From Syntrophorhabdus sp. PtaB.Bin027 (GTDB lineage: Bacteria; Desulfobacterota; Syntrophorhabdia; Syntrophorhabdales; Syntrophorhabdaceae), in assembly GCA_002067585.1 (NCBI GenBank), contig MVQO01000201.1, positions 55,086-119,085 of the forward strand: a stretch of 64,000 nucleotides of DNA. The letters are read 5' to 3'. Shown here piece after piece: positions 16,059 through 24,168 of the stretch. The translations under genes were made by a program, and so were the position numbers. Below the pieces are notes generated by a model. It made no database searches. It saw nothing but the letters and a program-made list of their open reading frames with translations, and was not told the DNA's origin. Numbering within the stretch: the stretch's first letter is position 1; every line of letters starts with the position of its first letter.

Positions 16059-17367
16059 GGATCAGCTCAGCATAACAAAGAAACGCCTCTCTGATTTCTA
16101 TCCCTACAAGGTATATGGAAAAGTGAATCAGGTAGTGGGGCTTGTCATCGAGGGAAAAGGGCCAATTTCATCCGTGGGTGACGCTGCCCTTATATTTCCT
16201 GTTGATGGGTCTGACCCGATTGATGCAGAAGTTGTAGGGTTCAAAGATGGTAAAACTCTGCTGATGCCGCTTGGTGATTTACGGGGTGTTGGGATTGGTT
16301 CAAAAATCCTGTCAAAAAAACAAGCAGTTAATACGGCTGTTGGGGAGGGCCTTCTTGGCAGAGTCATCGATGGTCTCGGCAATCCGATGGATGGTGGTGG
16401 GCCCATCGACTGCAGGGAACTGATTCCTATTTATCGTGACACTATAAACCCCATGAACAAAAAGCGAATCACAGAGCCCCTTGATCTGGGCATACGAAGC
16501 CTCAATGGCCTCCTGACCTGTGGAAAAGGGCAGAGAATTGGAATATTCGCAGGTTCAGGTGTTGGGAAGAGCGTACTATTAGGTATGATTGCTCGGCATA
16601 CAGAAGCCAATGTTAATGTTATCGGCCTTATAGGTGAGCGTGGACGGGAAGTGAGAGAGTTCATCGAGCGGGATTTGGGTGACGGGCTTGAACACTCCGT
16701 TGTTATTGTGGCAACGTCTGATCAACCTCCGTTGATCAGGGTAAGGGGGGCATTCCTTACTATTGCAATAGCAGAATATTTCAGGGATCAGGGCAATGAT
16801 GTTCTCCTTCTCATGGATTCCCTGACAAGGTTTGGTATGGCTCAGCGAGAGGTGGGACTTGCGATCGGTGAACCACCCACTTCAAAGGGATATACGCCGA
16901 GTGTGTTTTCCCTTCTCACAAAAGTTCTAGAAAGAGCCGGAAATGGTGAAGGAGAAGGGACGATGACCGGCATTTATACTGTATTGGTAGAAGGGGATGA
17001 TCTCGATGATCCGATTGCAGATGCTGCGCGTTCAATCCTTGATGGACACGTGGTCCTTTCCCGTAAGCTTGCCGACACCAACCATTATCCCCCTGTCGAT
17101 GTGTTAAGAAGCATAAGCAGAACAATGAAAGACATTGTGTCTAAAGAACAGATCGAATATGCTTCAAAAATCATTGAAGTCTTATCTGAGTTTGAACGTG
17201 CTGAAGATTTAATCAACATCGGTGCTTATACACCGGGGAGCAACAAGAAGATTGACTATGCCATATCTATGATTGACAAAATGAAACTATTTCTAACCCA
17301 GGGTATCGATGAAAAGACAACAATTGAAGAAACCTTTAATAGTATGAAAATATTATTTTATGTATAA
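16042..17367 (+). CDS. fliI: Flagellum-specific ATPase FliI
   Basis: A 441-residue hexameric ATPase of the type III export apparatus. The F1-beta-like core has Walker A as GIFAGSGVGKS, followed by GLIGERGREVREF, Walker B LLLMDSLTRF, and the PPTSKGYTPSVFS and GSIT-like TGIYTVLVEGDD segments. The C-terminal helical domain is complete. The start overlaps the fliH end. Confidence 0.97.
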   Translation: MYSLNEDQLSITKKRLSDFYPYKVYGKVNQVVGLVIEGKGPISSVGDAALIFPVDGSDPIDAEVVGFKDGKTLLMPLGDLRGVGIGSKILSKKQAVNTAVGEGLLGRVIDGLGNPMDGGGPIDCRELIPIYRDTINPMNKKRITEPLDLGIRSLNGLLTCGKGQRIGIFAGSGVGKSVLLGMIARHTEANVNVIGLIGERGREVREFIERDLGDGLEHSVVIVATSDQPPLIRVRGAFLTIAIAEYFRDQGNDVLLLMDSLTRFGMAQREVGLAIGEPPTSKGYTPSVFSLLTKVLERAGNGEGEGTMTGIYTVLVEGDDLDDPIADAARSILDGHVVLSRKLADTNHYPPVDVLRSISRTMKDIVSKEQIEYASKIIEVLSEFERAEDLINIGAYTPGSNKKIDYAISMIDKMKLFLTQGIDEKTTIEETFNSMKILFYV

Positions 17368-17409
17368 CAATTGATCCAGTCTTTTAACGAATGTCCAGGA
17401 GGATGCATG

Positions 17410-17583
17410 ATGGATTCTAAGAACAAAAAAAAGATTGTGAAACAAGATATGGATGATCCCATCAAGCCTGATTTGTCAAAAAGTGGATTACCGGTAGCCT
17501 ATCAACAACTTCTTAGTCTCATTTTTGAATCTCCAGACCCTCTTATCTATAAGGGATTTTTCCATGACAAAATTTCGTCTTAG
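17410..17583 (+). CDS. Small unknown protein between fliI and fliJ
   Basis: A 57-residue, charged protein with no family I recognise. The N-terminal third is basic and acidic, with KNKKKIVK then DMDDPIKPD; the rest is more hydrophobic, with LPVAYQQLLSLIFESPD. There is no signal peptide or membrane helix. AGGAGG stands seven bases before the ATG at 17410 (a second ATG at 17407 would have a four-base spacing). Its 3' end overlaps the fliJ start by 20 bases, so it is likely translated and coupled to fliJ. An export-chaperone or FliJ-helper role is only a guess from position. Confidence 0.55.
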   Translation: MDSKNKKKIVKQDMDDPIKPDLSKSGLPVAYQQLLSLIFESPDPLIYKGFFHDKISS

Positions 17584-17992
17584 CAGGATTATCGATGTTA
17601 AGGAAAAACTTATTGAAGATAAGGAAAGGGAATTGGAAGAAGCAATAAACACCATAGACGACATTACCTTGGCTCTCGATGCAACAGAGAAGGATGTTGA
17701 GAAAACTTATAATGAGTTGGCAATCCCCTCACTGAGTGGTGGTGATTTTTCCGTGTTAAAGGATTACCTGTCCTATCTTAACGACAGAAAACAGCGCCTT
17801 ATTGATGAAAAAGATCTTACTCAACAGAGAATAGAGCAATTACGGATTAATCTTATTAATCTCATGAAGGAATTGAAAATGTTAGAAATCCTTCGATCAA
17901 AGGCGGCTAAAGTCGTCAAGAGAACTGAAAACAGAAGAATACAGAAAAACCTTGATTCCATGGCCCTTCGCATAGGCGAAAGAAGAATATAA
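17564..17992 (+). CDS. fliJ: Flagellar export chaperone-like protein FliJ
   Basis: A 142-residue, almost entirely coiled-coil protein typical of FliJ, the stalk that inserts into the FliI ring and recycles chaperones. It starts MTKFRLSRIIDVKEKLIEDKE, matching the F-x-L-x-x-I-x-x-x-K-E pattern of the family. The ATG at 17564 follows an AAGGGA site; the frame could extend to 17525, but that would lie deep in the preceding small gene. Last gene of the operon that begins near 9410. Confidence 0.85.
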   Translation: MTKFRLSRIIDVKEKLIEDKERELEEAINTIDDITLALDATEKDVEKTYNELAIPSLSGGDFSVLKDYLSYLNDRKQRLIDEKDLTQQRIEQLRINLINLMKELKMLEILRSKAAKVVKRTENRRIQKNLDSMALRIGERRI

Positions 17993-18112
17993 TCCCTGGT
18001 GAATATTCTGCCATCAAACAGACCGGTCTTCGTCCAAGAAAGAGCCGGTTACTCAGAACGCTGGTTCCTCGTATCACCTTAATTTTTTATTCATGGTTTT
18101 TACAAGCTGGTA

Positions 18113-18125
18113 GGAAAAAATTTCC
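18113..18125 (+). promoter_or_regulatory. GGAAA-N3-TTTCC palindrome, candidate activator site 1
   Basis: Perfect 13-bp palindrome GGAAA-AAA-TTTCC, about 87 bases upstream of the fliK sigma-54 box. A second, near-perfect copy lies 19 bases further on (18132), close to two helical turns away, as expected for NtrC-type tandem enhancers. A third copy precedes flgF at 40626. Confidence 0.5.
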
Positions 18126-18131
18126 TCTTAA

Positions 18132-18144
18132 GGAACTAATTTCC
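18132..18144 (+). promoter_or_regulatory. GGAA-type palindrome, candidate activator site 2
   Basis: GGAAC-TAA-TTTCC, one mismatch from the GGAAA-N3-TTTCC palindrome at 18113 and on the same helical face (19-bp offset). Flanking A and T extend it to AGGAA...TTTCCT. About 68 bases upstream of the -24 element. Confidence 0.45.
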
Positions 18145-18211
18145 TAAAGCCCAAACGAGATAAGGTAATGCAAAAACTCGATTGTTGTTGAATTTATTCA
18201 ATAAATTAAAA

Positions 18212-18227
18212 TGGCACGTGTTTTGAT
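18212..18227 (+). promoter_or_regulatory. Sigma-54 promoter of fliK-flgD-flgE
   Basis: TGGCAC-N5-TTGAT. The -24 half is perfect; the -12 half has GA instead of the usual GC. The predicted +1 near 18238 leaves only about 3 bases before the ATG at 18241, so the transcript would be nearly leaderless. Confidence 0.6.
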
Positions 18228-18240
18228 TTAATACATTGCC

Positions 18241-19794
18241 ATGGACAGCCTACTTATAAACTTAATTGGTATTGGAGCTCACGGCGGACCCGCGAGTAAC
18301 GCCTCACCAAAAGAAGACTCAGGAACTGAATTTAATCAAAAAAGCTTTTTCGAAGTCTTGAAGGCTGCCATTTCAGAAGGCAGCAGCAAAACATCCTTCC
18401 TGAACAAGCTTGACGAAATTGGGGGATCAGGTGAATCAAACCTGGCGAATGTCATGAGCTCAATTTCCAACATGCTTTTATCTATGATACCACCAGCCAT
18501 GGTACCATCAGTGCCAGCCAGTGAAACTCTTGACGCTGGAGGACAAGAAACCTCTGAAATGGTCGAAGACGCCATGGATACGGGCCAAGAAGGATTAAGC
18601 AGTGCGGGAAAGCAGATAAAAGTAAAGGAATTGTGCAGCTTGTTGGAACATGCAAATCTTTCTGCACTTCAGGAAGGTTTGTCGGATGAAAAACCAGATA
18701 CTATTGACCATGAAACCATTAATAGGATTTCAGCAGGTATTGTGAAGGAAGGTGAAACGGAGACAGAAGAAGAACAATTCATGGCTTTTCAGGAAGAAAT
18801 GATAAAGCTTCTATCTTTTCTGAAAGGCAAACCTGAGTTATCGGGTGAAAATAATAAGAGTTCTGCACAGGGTGAACTTGGAAAAGCGATCGTTCAAAGC
18901 ACTCCTATTATCAATCTTCAACAGACCGCCCTTAAGGTAGATTCCAATACAGACAGCACAGTAACACAGGCACAGAATATACCAATCATTTCTGAGCTGC
19001 CCATAGAAGAGATGATGGAGAAAAATATTTCCTTCCTTCAAGCTAACGTGCAAAACAGAGGTAAGTTTGACCAAGATGATGGCAAAAAGCTCGATAATAA
19101 CAGAAACAATGAAGGTATGGATGGTATATTTGAGCCTGACCAGGCATTTGCCAAGACCACGGTCAAACAGTCATTTGTCACCGAATATGGACTTAACGAA
19201 GAAAAAGGGCGAGAAACAAAGGGCGAAATCCATACCCTTTTCCTGAATGCCGCCAAGAAATACAAGGAGCATGTATCAGAAACAAATGAGTCCAACGCAG
19301 TTTCAGACAGTGATATGGCTAACATGTCTCCACAGAAACCAATCATTGAAGTGTCACAAAGCGACCAGTTCAGAGCTAATATTCTCAATATAAAAGATAA
19401 TAATATAACCTTTGAAAAAGGTTCATTTACATCATTCATGACCGATAGAATTGAAAAAATCGTCGAACAGTATTCGAACAGGGGGTCTCAGATGGACATG
19501 GTTGTGCGTCTGAAACTGGATGATAAAGAAACTTTACTTATTGGCCTTAAACATGAGGGACAGAAGATAATTGTCGACGTTAAGGCATCCAATGATAGTC
19601 TTGTGAACCTTATTCAGATACACAAAGATGATATTGCTCGACACCTTGAAGGCAAAAACATATTTACAAATATTTTTGTACAGCCCGATGGAGAGAGGAA
19701 CACTTCAAAACAGCATGACCGCGAGAACAAAAAAGGAGAGAGAAGACAAGAAACAAGAGCTTCTTTTATCAATATACTTGAAGCTACTGTTTAG
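18241..19794 (+). CDS. fliK: Flagellar hook-length control protein FliK-like
   Basis: A 517-residue secreted ruler protein. The long acidic middle part is low in sequence conservation, as usual. The C-terminal Flg_hook domain (about residues 410-485) shows the alternating VVRLKLDDKETLLIGLKH, IIVDVKASNDSLVNLI and HLEGKNIFTNIFV segments. The N-terminal helix with SFFEVLKAAI supports the ATG at 18241, which has no Shine-Dalgarno sequence. Position directly ahead of flgD and flgE is the classic context. The call rests more on domain and position than on close identity. Confidence 0.8.
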   Translation: MDSLLINLIGIGAHGGPASNASPKEDSGTEFNQKSFFEVLKAAISEGSSKTSFLNKLDEIGGSGESNLANVMSSISNMLLSMIPPAMVPSVPASETLDAGGQETSEMVEDAMDTGQEGLSSAGKQIKVKELCSLLEHANLSALQEGLSDEKPDTIDHETINRISAGIVKEGETETEEEQFMAFQEEMIKLLSFLKGKPELSGENNKSSAQGELGKAIVQSTPIINLQQTALKVDSNTDSTVTQAQNIPIISELPIEEMMEKNISFLQANVQNRGKFDQDDGKKLDNNRNNEGMDGIFEPDQAFAKTTVKQSFVTEYGLNEEKGRETKGEIHTLFLNAAKKYKEHVSETNESNAVSDSDMANMSPQKPIIEVSQSDQFRANILNIKDNNITFEKGSFTSFMTDRIEKIVEQYSNRGSQMDMVVRLKLDDKETLLIGLKHEGQKIIVDVKASNDSLVNLIQIHKDDIARHLEGKNIFTNIFVQPDGERNTSKQHDRENKKGERRQETRASFINILEATV

Positions 19795-19808
19795 AAAGAG
19801 GTGACCAT

Positions 19809-20417
19809 ATGGGAATACAGAGTGTCGGTAGCAGCTATACCACAACAACAACGCAGTCAGCATCAAATTCTGGCAATAAGCTTGGGAAAGATGCTTTTTT
19901 GCAGATTCTTGTTTCTCAACTGAAGTATCAGGATCCTATGAGTCCCATGAAGGCTGACGAAATGCTCTCACAGCTTTCCCAGCTCACTCAGGTAGAACAG
20001 TTGACAAACCTGACAGCTTCAATGAATGCCATGAGGAAGGCAGGAGACGTTAGCCAGTGGATTTCAACGATTGGAAAAAAAGTAAATGTCAGTACCAACG
20101 CGCTTTCAAAGGGTGACGAGCTGACACTCATGCCGCAGAATGATTACGACCGCATTGTGGTAACCCTCAAAAACCTCAAGGATGGATCATCGAGGGATAT
20201 AACGATCAATAAGGGTGACTTGCTCACATATACACATGATGGAGATGACATGGTTCAGGTTTCAGTGAAAGCAATGAAGGATAACAAGCAGGTGTCTTGC
20301 CAGGCAGTGGTATTCAAAACGGTACAGGGTGTAATAGTCGCAGACTCAGGCCCTGTCTTAGTTTTTGGTAATGATGAAACATATGATGCATCACAGGTAC
20401 AGGTTATTAAAAAATAG
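19809..20417 (+). CDS. flgD: Flagellar hook capping/assembly protein FlgD
   Basis: A 202-residue hook scaffold. The N-terminal signature LGKDAFLQILVSQLKYQDPMSP and DEMLSQLSQLTQVEQL is textbook FlgD; the C-terminal half holds the FlgD-Ig-like and tudor-like strands. Preceded by a GAGGTG site after fliK and followed after 9 bases by flgE. Confidence 0.96.
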   Translation: MGIQSVGSSYTTTTTQSASNSGNKLGKDAFLQILVSQLKYQDPMSPMKADEMLSQLSQLTQVEQLTNLTASMNAMRKAGDVSQWISTIGKKVNVSTNALSKGDELTLMPQNDYDRIVVTLKNLKDGSSRDITINKGDLLTYTHDGDDMVQVSVKAMKDNKQVSCQAVVFKTVQGVIVADSGPVLVFGNDETYDASQVQVIKK

Positions 20418-20426
20418 GAGGGAGAC

Positions 20427-21701
20427 ATGTTAAGTTCATTTTTTTCAGGAATCAGTGGCCTCATGGCAAACAGCTATGGAATCAATGTTGTGGGTAATAA
20501 TATAGCAAACGTGAACACCATAGGCTACAAAGGGGCAAGGGCAACATTTCAGGATGTTCTTTACCAGTCGGTCTTTGGCACTGCGGGGACGAGTCAGATA
20601 GGTCGGGGTACAGCTCTCAGCTCTGTCGATACAATCTTTGCTCAGGGATCTTTTGAGAGTACGAGTGAGCCCACTGATCTGGCAATAGGCGGCAAAGGAT
20701 TCTTTGTTGTGAGGCAGCTCAATGGTGATGATCCAGCAACTGATCAGACAAATTTACTCTATTATACGAGGGCTGGGCAGTTCAGATTTGACGAGCAGGG
20801 ATACCTTGTTAATCCAGCAGGGTTTCTGGTCCAAGGATGGCCAATAGATAGAGTGACCCATGAACGTGTCGGCGTCTATGGCGACATTCTTGTTTCACCC
20901 CAGCCGAGCGAGCCCAGAGAGACATCGTTCATAGCTATGGCTTTGAATCTGCAAGCAAATGCAAGTATACTTCCTGCCTTTGATCCATCTGATCTAGCAG
21001 GAACATCTAACTATTCCTCTTCTGTCACTGTTTACGACTCCATTGGCCAAAGCCATGTTGTGAGCGTGTATTTTCGGAAGGTTTCTGATGGAACATGGGA
21101 ATGGCATGCACGGGATGCAGACAGCTTATCAACAGAACCAGATGCAGGCTCAGGAACCCTGAATTTTACTACGACAGGTGTGCTTGACGCTGGTAGCGGA
21201 GCACCTGCAAATATCACACTCACTTTTCCTACCGGGACACAGACCGTGCAGCTTGGATTTGATGGTTCCCTTGGGGGCAACCCAACAACACAGTATCCCA
21301 TGGCATCTGCAACGAATTTTCAAACCCAGGATGGATACCCACCCGGGGTATTATTGAACGTTACAGTGAGTCCTGAGGGTGTAATTTCAGGGCATTACTC
21401 GAACGGGCAAATATTGGATCTTTATCAGTTAACATTAGCTAACTTCAATAACCCGTGGGGGTTGACAAGGGAGGGTGGCAACCTTTTCTCTGAAACCTTA
21501 GAATCGGGTGTACCCTACACAAACCCGCCCGGTGTTAACGGTCTTGGCAAGATTAACCCTAACTCCCTTGAACAGTCTAATGTTGACCTGGCAACCGAGT
21601 TTGTTAAGATGATTGTTTCTCAAAGAGGTTTTCAGGCTAATTCCCGGGTTATCACAACCACTGATGAGATTCTTGCTGAGCTGATGAATATAAAACGATA
21701 A
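20427..21701 (+). CDS. flgE: Flagellar hook protein FlgE
   Basis: A 424-residue hook subunit. The N-terminal rod/hook motif reads NVVGNNIANVNTIGYKGARA, followed by the FlgE D2 domain and the C-terminal SNVDLATEFVKMIVSQRGFQ helix with RVITTTDEILAELMNIKR. Normal size for a hook protein. GGAGGG precedes the ATG. A strong terminator follows within 15 bases, so fliK-flgD-flgE is a defined unit. Confidence 0.97.
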   Translation: MLSSFFSGISGLMANSYGINVVGNNIANVNTIGYKGARATFQDVLYQSVFGTAGTSQIGRGTALSSVDTIFAQGSFESTSEPTDLAIGGKGFFVVRQLNGDDPATDQTNLLYYTRAGQFRFDEQGYLVNPAGFLVQGWPIDRVTHERVGVYGDILVSPQPSEPRETSFIAMALNLQANASILPAFDPSDLAGTSNYSSSVTVYDSIGQSHVVSVYFRKVSDGTWEWHARDADSLSTEPDAGSGTLNFTTTGVLDAGSGAPANITLTFPTGTQTVQLGFDGSLGGNPTTQYPMASATNFQTQDGYPPGVLLNVTVSPEGVISGHYSNGQILDLYQLTLANFNNPWGLTREGGNLFSETLESGVPYTNPPGVNGLGKINPNSLEQSNVDLATEFVKMIVSQRGFQANSRVITTTDEILAELMNIKR

Positions 21702-21714
21702 ATGATGGAAGTGA

Positions 21715-21752
21715 GAACAGGGGCTGATTTCCCAGCCCCTGTTCTTTTTTTT
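21715..21752 (+). terminator. Strong rho-independent terminator after flgE
   Basis: Perfect 12-bp stem: GAACAGGGGCTG at 21715-21726 pairs with CAGCCCCTGTTC at 21733-21744 around the loop ATTTCC. Eight T follow. It separates the hook operon from the fliL promoter region. Confidence 0.97.
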
Positions 21753-21814
21753 GTCTCCAAAGCTTAGCAATCAGCAATACTCCACCATATTCGATAGTAA
21801 CCTGTTTTAATTCG

Positions 21815-21830
21815 TGTCAAATGCATGACA
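21815..21830 (+). promoter_or_regulatory. TGTCA-N6-TGACA inverted repeat upstream of fliL
   Basis: TGTCA at 21815-21819 and TGACA at 21826-21830, 106 bases upstream of the sigma-54 box. A looser TGAC-N7-GTCA pair follows at about 21836-21850, which may make this a tandem site. It is not next to a gene end, since the flgE terminator lies well before it, so a terminator role is unlikely here. Confidence 0.55.
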
Positions 21831-21935
21831 AAACTTGACCCAACATGTCATGGCCAGCTTTTTGCACAAACCTGAATCCTTTTTTATCACGTTAAATTTA
21901 CAATTATAACAGTAAGTTACAGTCATTATCCTTTC

Positions 21936-21951
21936 TGGCATATATATTGCT
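21936..21951 (+). promoter_or_regulatory. Sigma-54 promoter of the fliL-to-cheA operon
   Basis: TGGCAT-N5-TTGCT matches the -24/-12 consensus, with GG and GC exactly 10 bases apart. The predicted +1 is near 21962. The short leader contains CACGGAGGAT before the fliL ATG at 21976. I see no terminator between here and 38441. Confidence 0.8.
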
Positions 21952-21975
21952 TTTCTACGGTCACGGAGGATTTGT

Positions 21976-22491
21976 ATGGCTGACGACGAACAGATGGTTA
22001 TGGAAACAGAGGACAGCGAAGGCACGCCCCAAAAGAAGGGTGGCAAGCTAAAGTTGATCATGATCATTGTCCTTATTGTCCTTGTCGGCGGTGGCGCAGG
22101 GGTATATTTTGTCTTTGGGAACCAGTTGAAGGCAAGATTTTTCGGAGGCATTGAGCAACCGGTTAAGGATGAGAAAAAGAGGGAATCTATAGGTCCGATC
22201 CTATCCCTCGAACCTTTCATCTTTAACATAGGAGGGGCAAGCGGAAAATTTGCCAAAATTACCCTTGGGGTTGAGGTAAAGGACGCCAAGGTAATGGAAG
22301 AAGCAAAGAAAATGGTGCCGGCAATAAGAGATAGAACTTTGTCTGTTCTAGGTTCAAAAGGGCCTGAGGTGTTAATGGATATCAACAACAGAAACCATCT
22401 TAAAAAGGAACTGCTAAACGCTATGAAAACCCTTTTTAAAGACGATGCTGAGCTGAAGTCATTATATATCACTGATATTATCGTCCAGTGA
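21976..22491 (+). CDS. fliL: Flagellar basal body-associated protein FliL
   Basis: A 171-residue single-pass membrane protein that surrounds the stator. The cytoplasmic start is acidic; one transmembrane helix runs about residues 25-47 (LIMIIVLIVLVGGGAGVYFVF). The periplasmic FliL domain ends LRKELLNAMKT-like, as KKELLNAMKTLFKDDAELKS, then YITDIIVQ, the usual C-terminus. GGAGG precedes the start. Confidence 0.94.
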   Translation: MADDEQMVMETEDSEGTPQKKGGKLKLIMIIVLIVLVGGGAGVYFVFGNQLKARFFGGIEQPVKDEKKRESIGPILSLEPFIFNIGGASGKFAKITLGVEVKDAKVMEEAKKMVPAIRDRTLSVLGSKGPEVLMDINNRNHLKKELLNAMKTLFKDDAELKSLYITDIIVQ

Positions 22492-22500
22492 GGAGTTGGG

Positions 22501-23505
22501 ATGGAACAGATATTATCTCAAGATGAAATTGATGCCCTTCTTAAAGGAATCTCGGAAGGCGAGATTGAGACTCAGAAAGAGGATTATGAACTCGCCGAGG
22601 TTGCTGAAAATACTGTTCAAGAAAAGATAGAAGTCAGAACCTTTGACTTCCTCAAGTATGCAAGGAGTAAAAAGGAGCGGCTTCCAGCCCTCGAATTTAT
22701 TTATGATAGGTTTTCGAAATCTTTCAGATCTGCTCTTTCACTTTTTGTGGAAAAGGAAGTTGAGGTTAATCTTGAGCCAATGCAATACGTCTCTTACGGT
22801 GATTTTATAGAGACCCTTCCTTTGCCAACAAACATGAATGTTGTAGTGACTGAAAAACTTAAAGGTTTTTTCATAGTCATTTTCGATACAAAACTCATTT
22901 TCTCGGTTTTGGAAACAATTTTTGGTAGTGCAAATACATCGAAAAAACAAAAGATAGAGGGAAGAGAATTCACGAAGATTGAATTCAATGTTATCAAGAA
23001 ATTGATTAACATTGTATGCGCCGAGATGGAAAAAGCCTGGGCGCCAGTGCACGAGATATCATGCAAATACTCTCGTTCAGAGATTAATCCCAATTACATA
23101 ACAATGATTGTGAGTGAAGAAACGGTGAATGTTTGTGAACTTACCATTGAGGTAGAGGGGATCAAAGGATGGATGAAGATATGCATACCTTACGGAATCC
23201 TCGAGACAATAAAGGGACACCTTATCTCCACGCCATCCCATGAGGATTCAGAAATGAGGGAGAAGTGGATAATGAAAATAAAAGAAAGAATCAATGACGT
23301 ACCCCTTGAACTGAAGGCAATCCTGGGCAAGAAGAAGATGGCGTTACAGGAATTTCTTAAGCTGTCAGAAGACAATGTCATTATCATAGACAAGTATGTG
23401 AATGACCCGGTTGAGATTGAAATCTGTAACAGAAGCCGAATCAGGGGCAAATTAGGAATATATAAAGGCAATAAAGCAGTCAGGGTAGAGGAGATAATAC
23501 GTTAA
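22501..23505 (+). CDS. fliM: Flagellar motor switch protein FliM
   Basis: A 334-residue C-ring protein. The N-terminal CheY-docking peptide is intact as LSQDEIDALLKGI. The middle CheC-like domain and the C-terminal SpoA/FliN-like domain (about 255-330, ending KLGIYKGNKAVRVEEII) follow. Starts 9 bases after fliL with GAGGAGTTGGG upstream. Confidence 0.96.
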   Translation: MEQILSQDEIDALLKGISEGEIETQKEDYELAEVAENTVQEKIEVRTFDFLKYARSKKERLPALEFIYDRFSKSFRSALSLFVEKEVEVNLEPMQYVSYGDFIETLPLPTNMNVVVTEKLKGFFIVIFDTKLIFSVLETIFGSANTSKKQKIEGREFTKIEFNVIKKLINIVCAEMEKAWAPVHEISCKYSRSEINPNYITMIVSEETVNVCELTIEVEGIKGWMKICIPYGILETIKGHLISTPSHEDSEMREKWIMKIKERINDVPLELKAILGKKKMALQEFLKLSEDNVIIIDKYVNDPVEIEICNRSRIRGKLGIYKGNKAVRVEEIIR

Positions 23506-23527
23506 TGGTTATGGAGAACCATACTCG

Positions 23528-23562
23528 CCATGAACTGTGCATTAAAAGTGCAGAGTTCATGG
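23528..23562 (+). repeat. Hairpin between fliM and fliN
   Basis: CCATGAACT, a G-G mismatch, then TGCA pair with TGCA and AGTTCATGG around a 7-base loop: 13 paired bases and one mismatch. There is no T-run, so it is unlikely to terminate. It ends 9 bases before the fliN ribosome-binding region and could protect the mRNA or tune fliN translation within the long operon. Confidence 0.7.
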
Positions 23563-23581
23563 GTTGAAAGAGGGAGGTAAG

Positions 23582-23893
23582 ATGGAAGAATTTGTAACTG
23601 AAAACAAAACCGTATCATCTGCAAAAAAGATCGAACTCAATATCGACAACTTGCTTGACATATCGGTTGAAATTTCTGTTGAGATTGGAAGAACCAAAAT
23701 GTCGATTGGTGAGCTTCTTGCCATGTCGAAAGGTTCAATTATTGAACTGAACAAACTGGCCGGTGAATCTGTAGAAGTCTATGTCAATGAAAAGCTGCTT
23801 GGAAAAGGCGAAATAGTAGTAGCAAACGAGCGGTTAGGGGTAAGGGTCACCGAGATTGTGACACCCAAAGAGATGGTTCAAAAGCTGGGATAA
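23582..23893 (+). CDS. fliN: Flagellar motor switch protein FliN
   Basis: A 103-residue C-ring protein with a single SpoA domain: LLDISVEISVEIGRTKMSIGELLAMSKGSIIELNKLAGE and the closing RLGVRVTEIV. It lacks the long CheC-like extension of FliY, so it is the short FliN type. The start at 23582 follows GAGGGAGGTAAG. The stop overlaps the fliO ATG by one base. Confidence 0.95.
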   Translation: MEEFVTENKTVSSAKKIELNIDNLLDISVEISVEIGRTKMSIGELLAMSKGSIIELNKLAGESVEVYVNEKLLGKGEIVVANERLGVRVTEIVTPKEMVQKLG

Positions 23894-24168
23894 TGGATGC
23901 TTCATTCAACATAATGCGCGTTATTCTTGTCCTTATTGGGATTGTTGCGGGAATGGTTTTTCTGTACAGATTGGCAAGCAAGTATAATTTTAATTTTAAG
24001 CCAAAAAGTACGTCAGAATACGGTCTCAAGAAAATGGACACAATCCATCTCGGGTATAAAAAGTTTATTTCAGTGGTAGAAGTAAAAGACCATGTTCTTG
24101 TTCTTGGTGTAGGAGAAAAAGAGATGTCTCTTCTAACAAAATGGAAAAAAGAGGATAAGGTAACGTGA
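23893..24168 (+). CDS. fliO: Flagellar biosynthesis protein FliO
   Basis: A 91-residue protein with one N-terminal transmembrane helix (about residues 8-27) and a short cytoplasmic FliO domain with LGYKKFISVVEVKDHVLVLGVGEKEMSLLTK. FliO helps assemble the FliP-FliQ-FliR gate. Small and divergent as usual; position between fliN and fliP confirms it. Confidence 0.88.
   Translation: MDASFNIMRVILVLIGIVAGMVFLYRLASKYNFNFKPKSTSEYGLKKMDTIHLGYKKFISVVEVKDHVLVLGVGEKEMSLLTKWKKEDKVT

Larger units (their letters stand above)
17993..18211 (+). other. Regulatory spacer upstream of fliK
   Basis: About 220 bases without a gene. It holds the two GGAA-based palindromes listed separately and leads into the sigma-54 box at 18212. 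An ACCGG...CCGGT pair about 18033-18056 could form a weak hairpin after fliJ, but no T-run marks a terminator. Confidence 0.5.
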
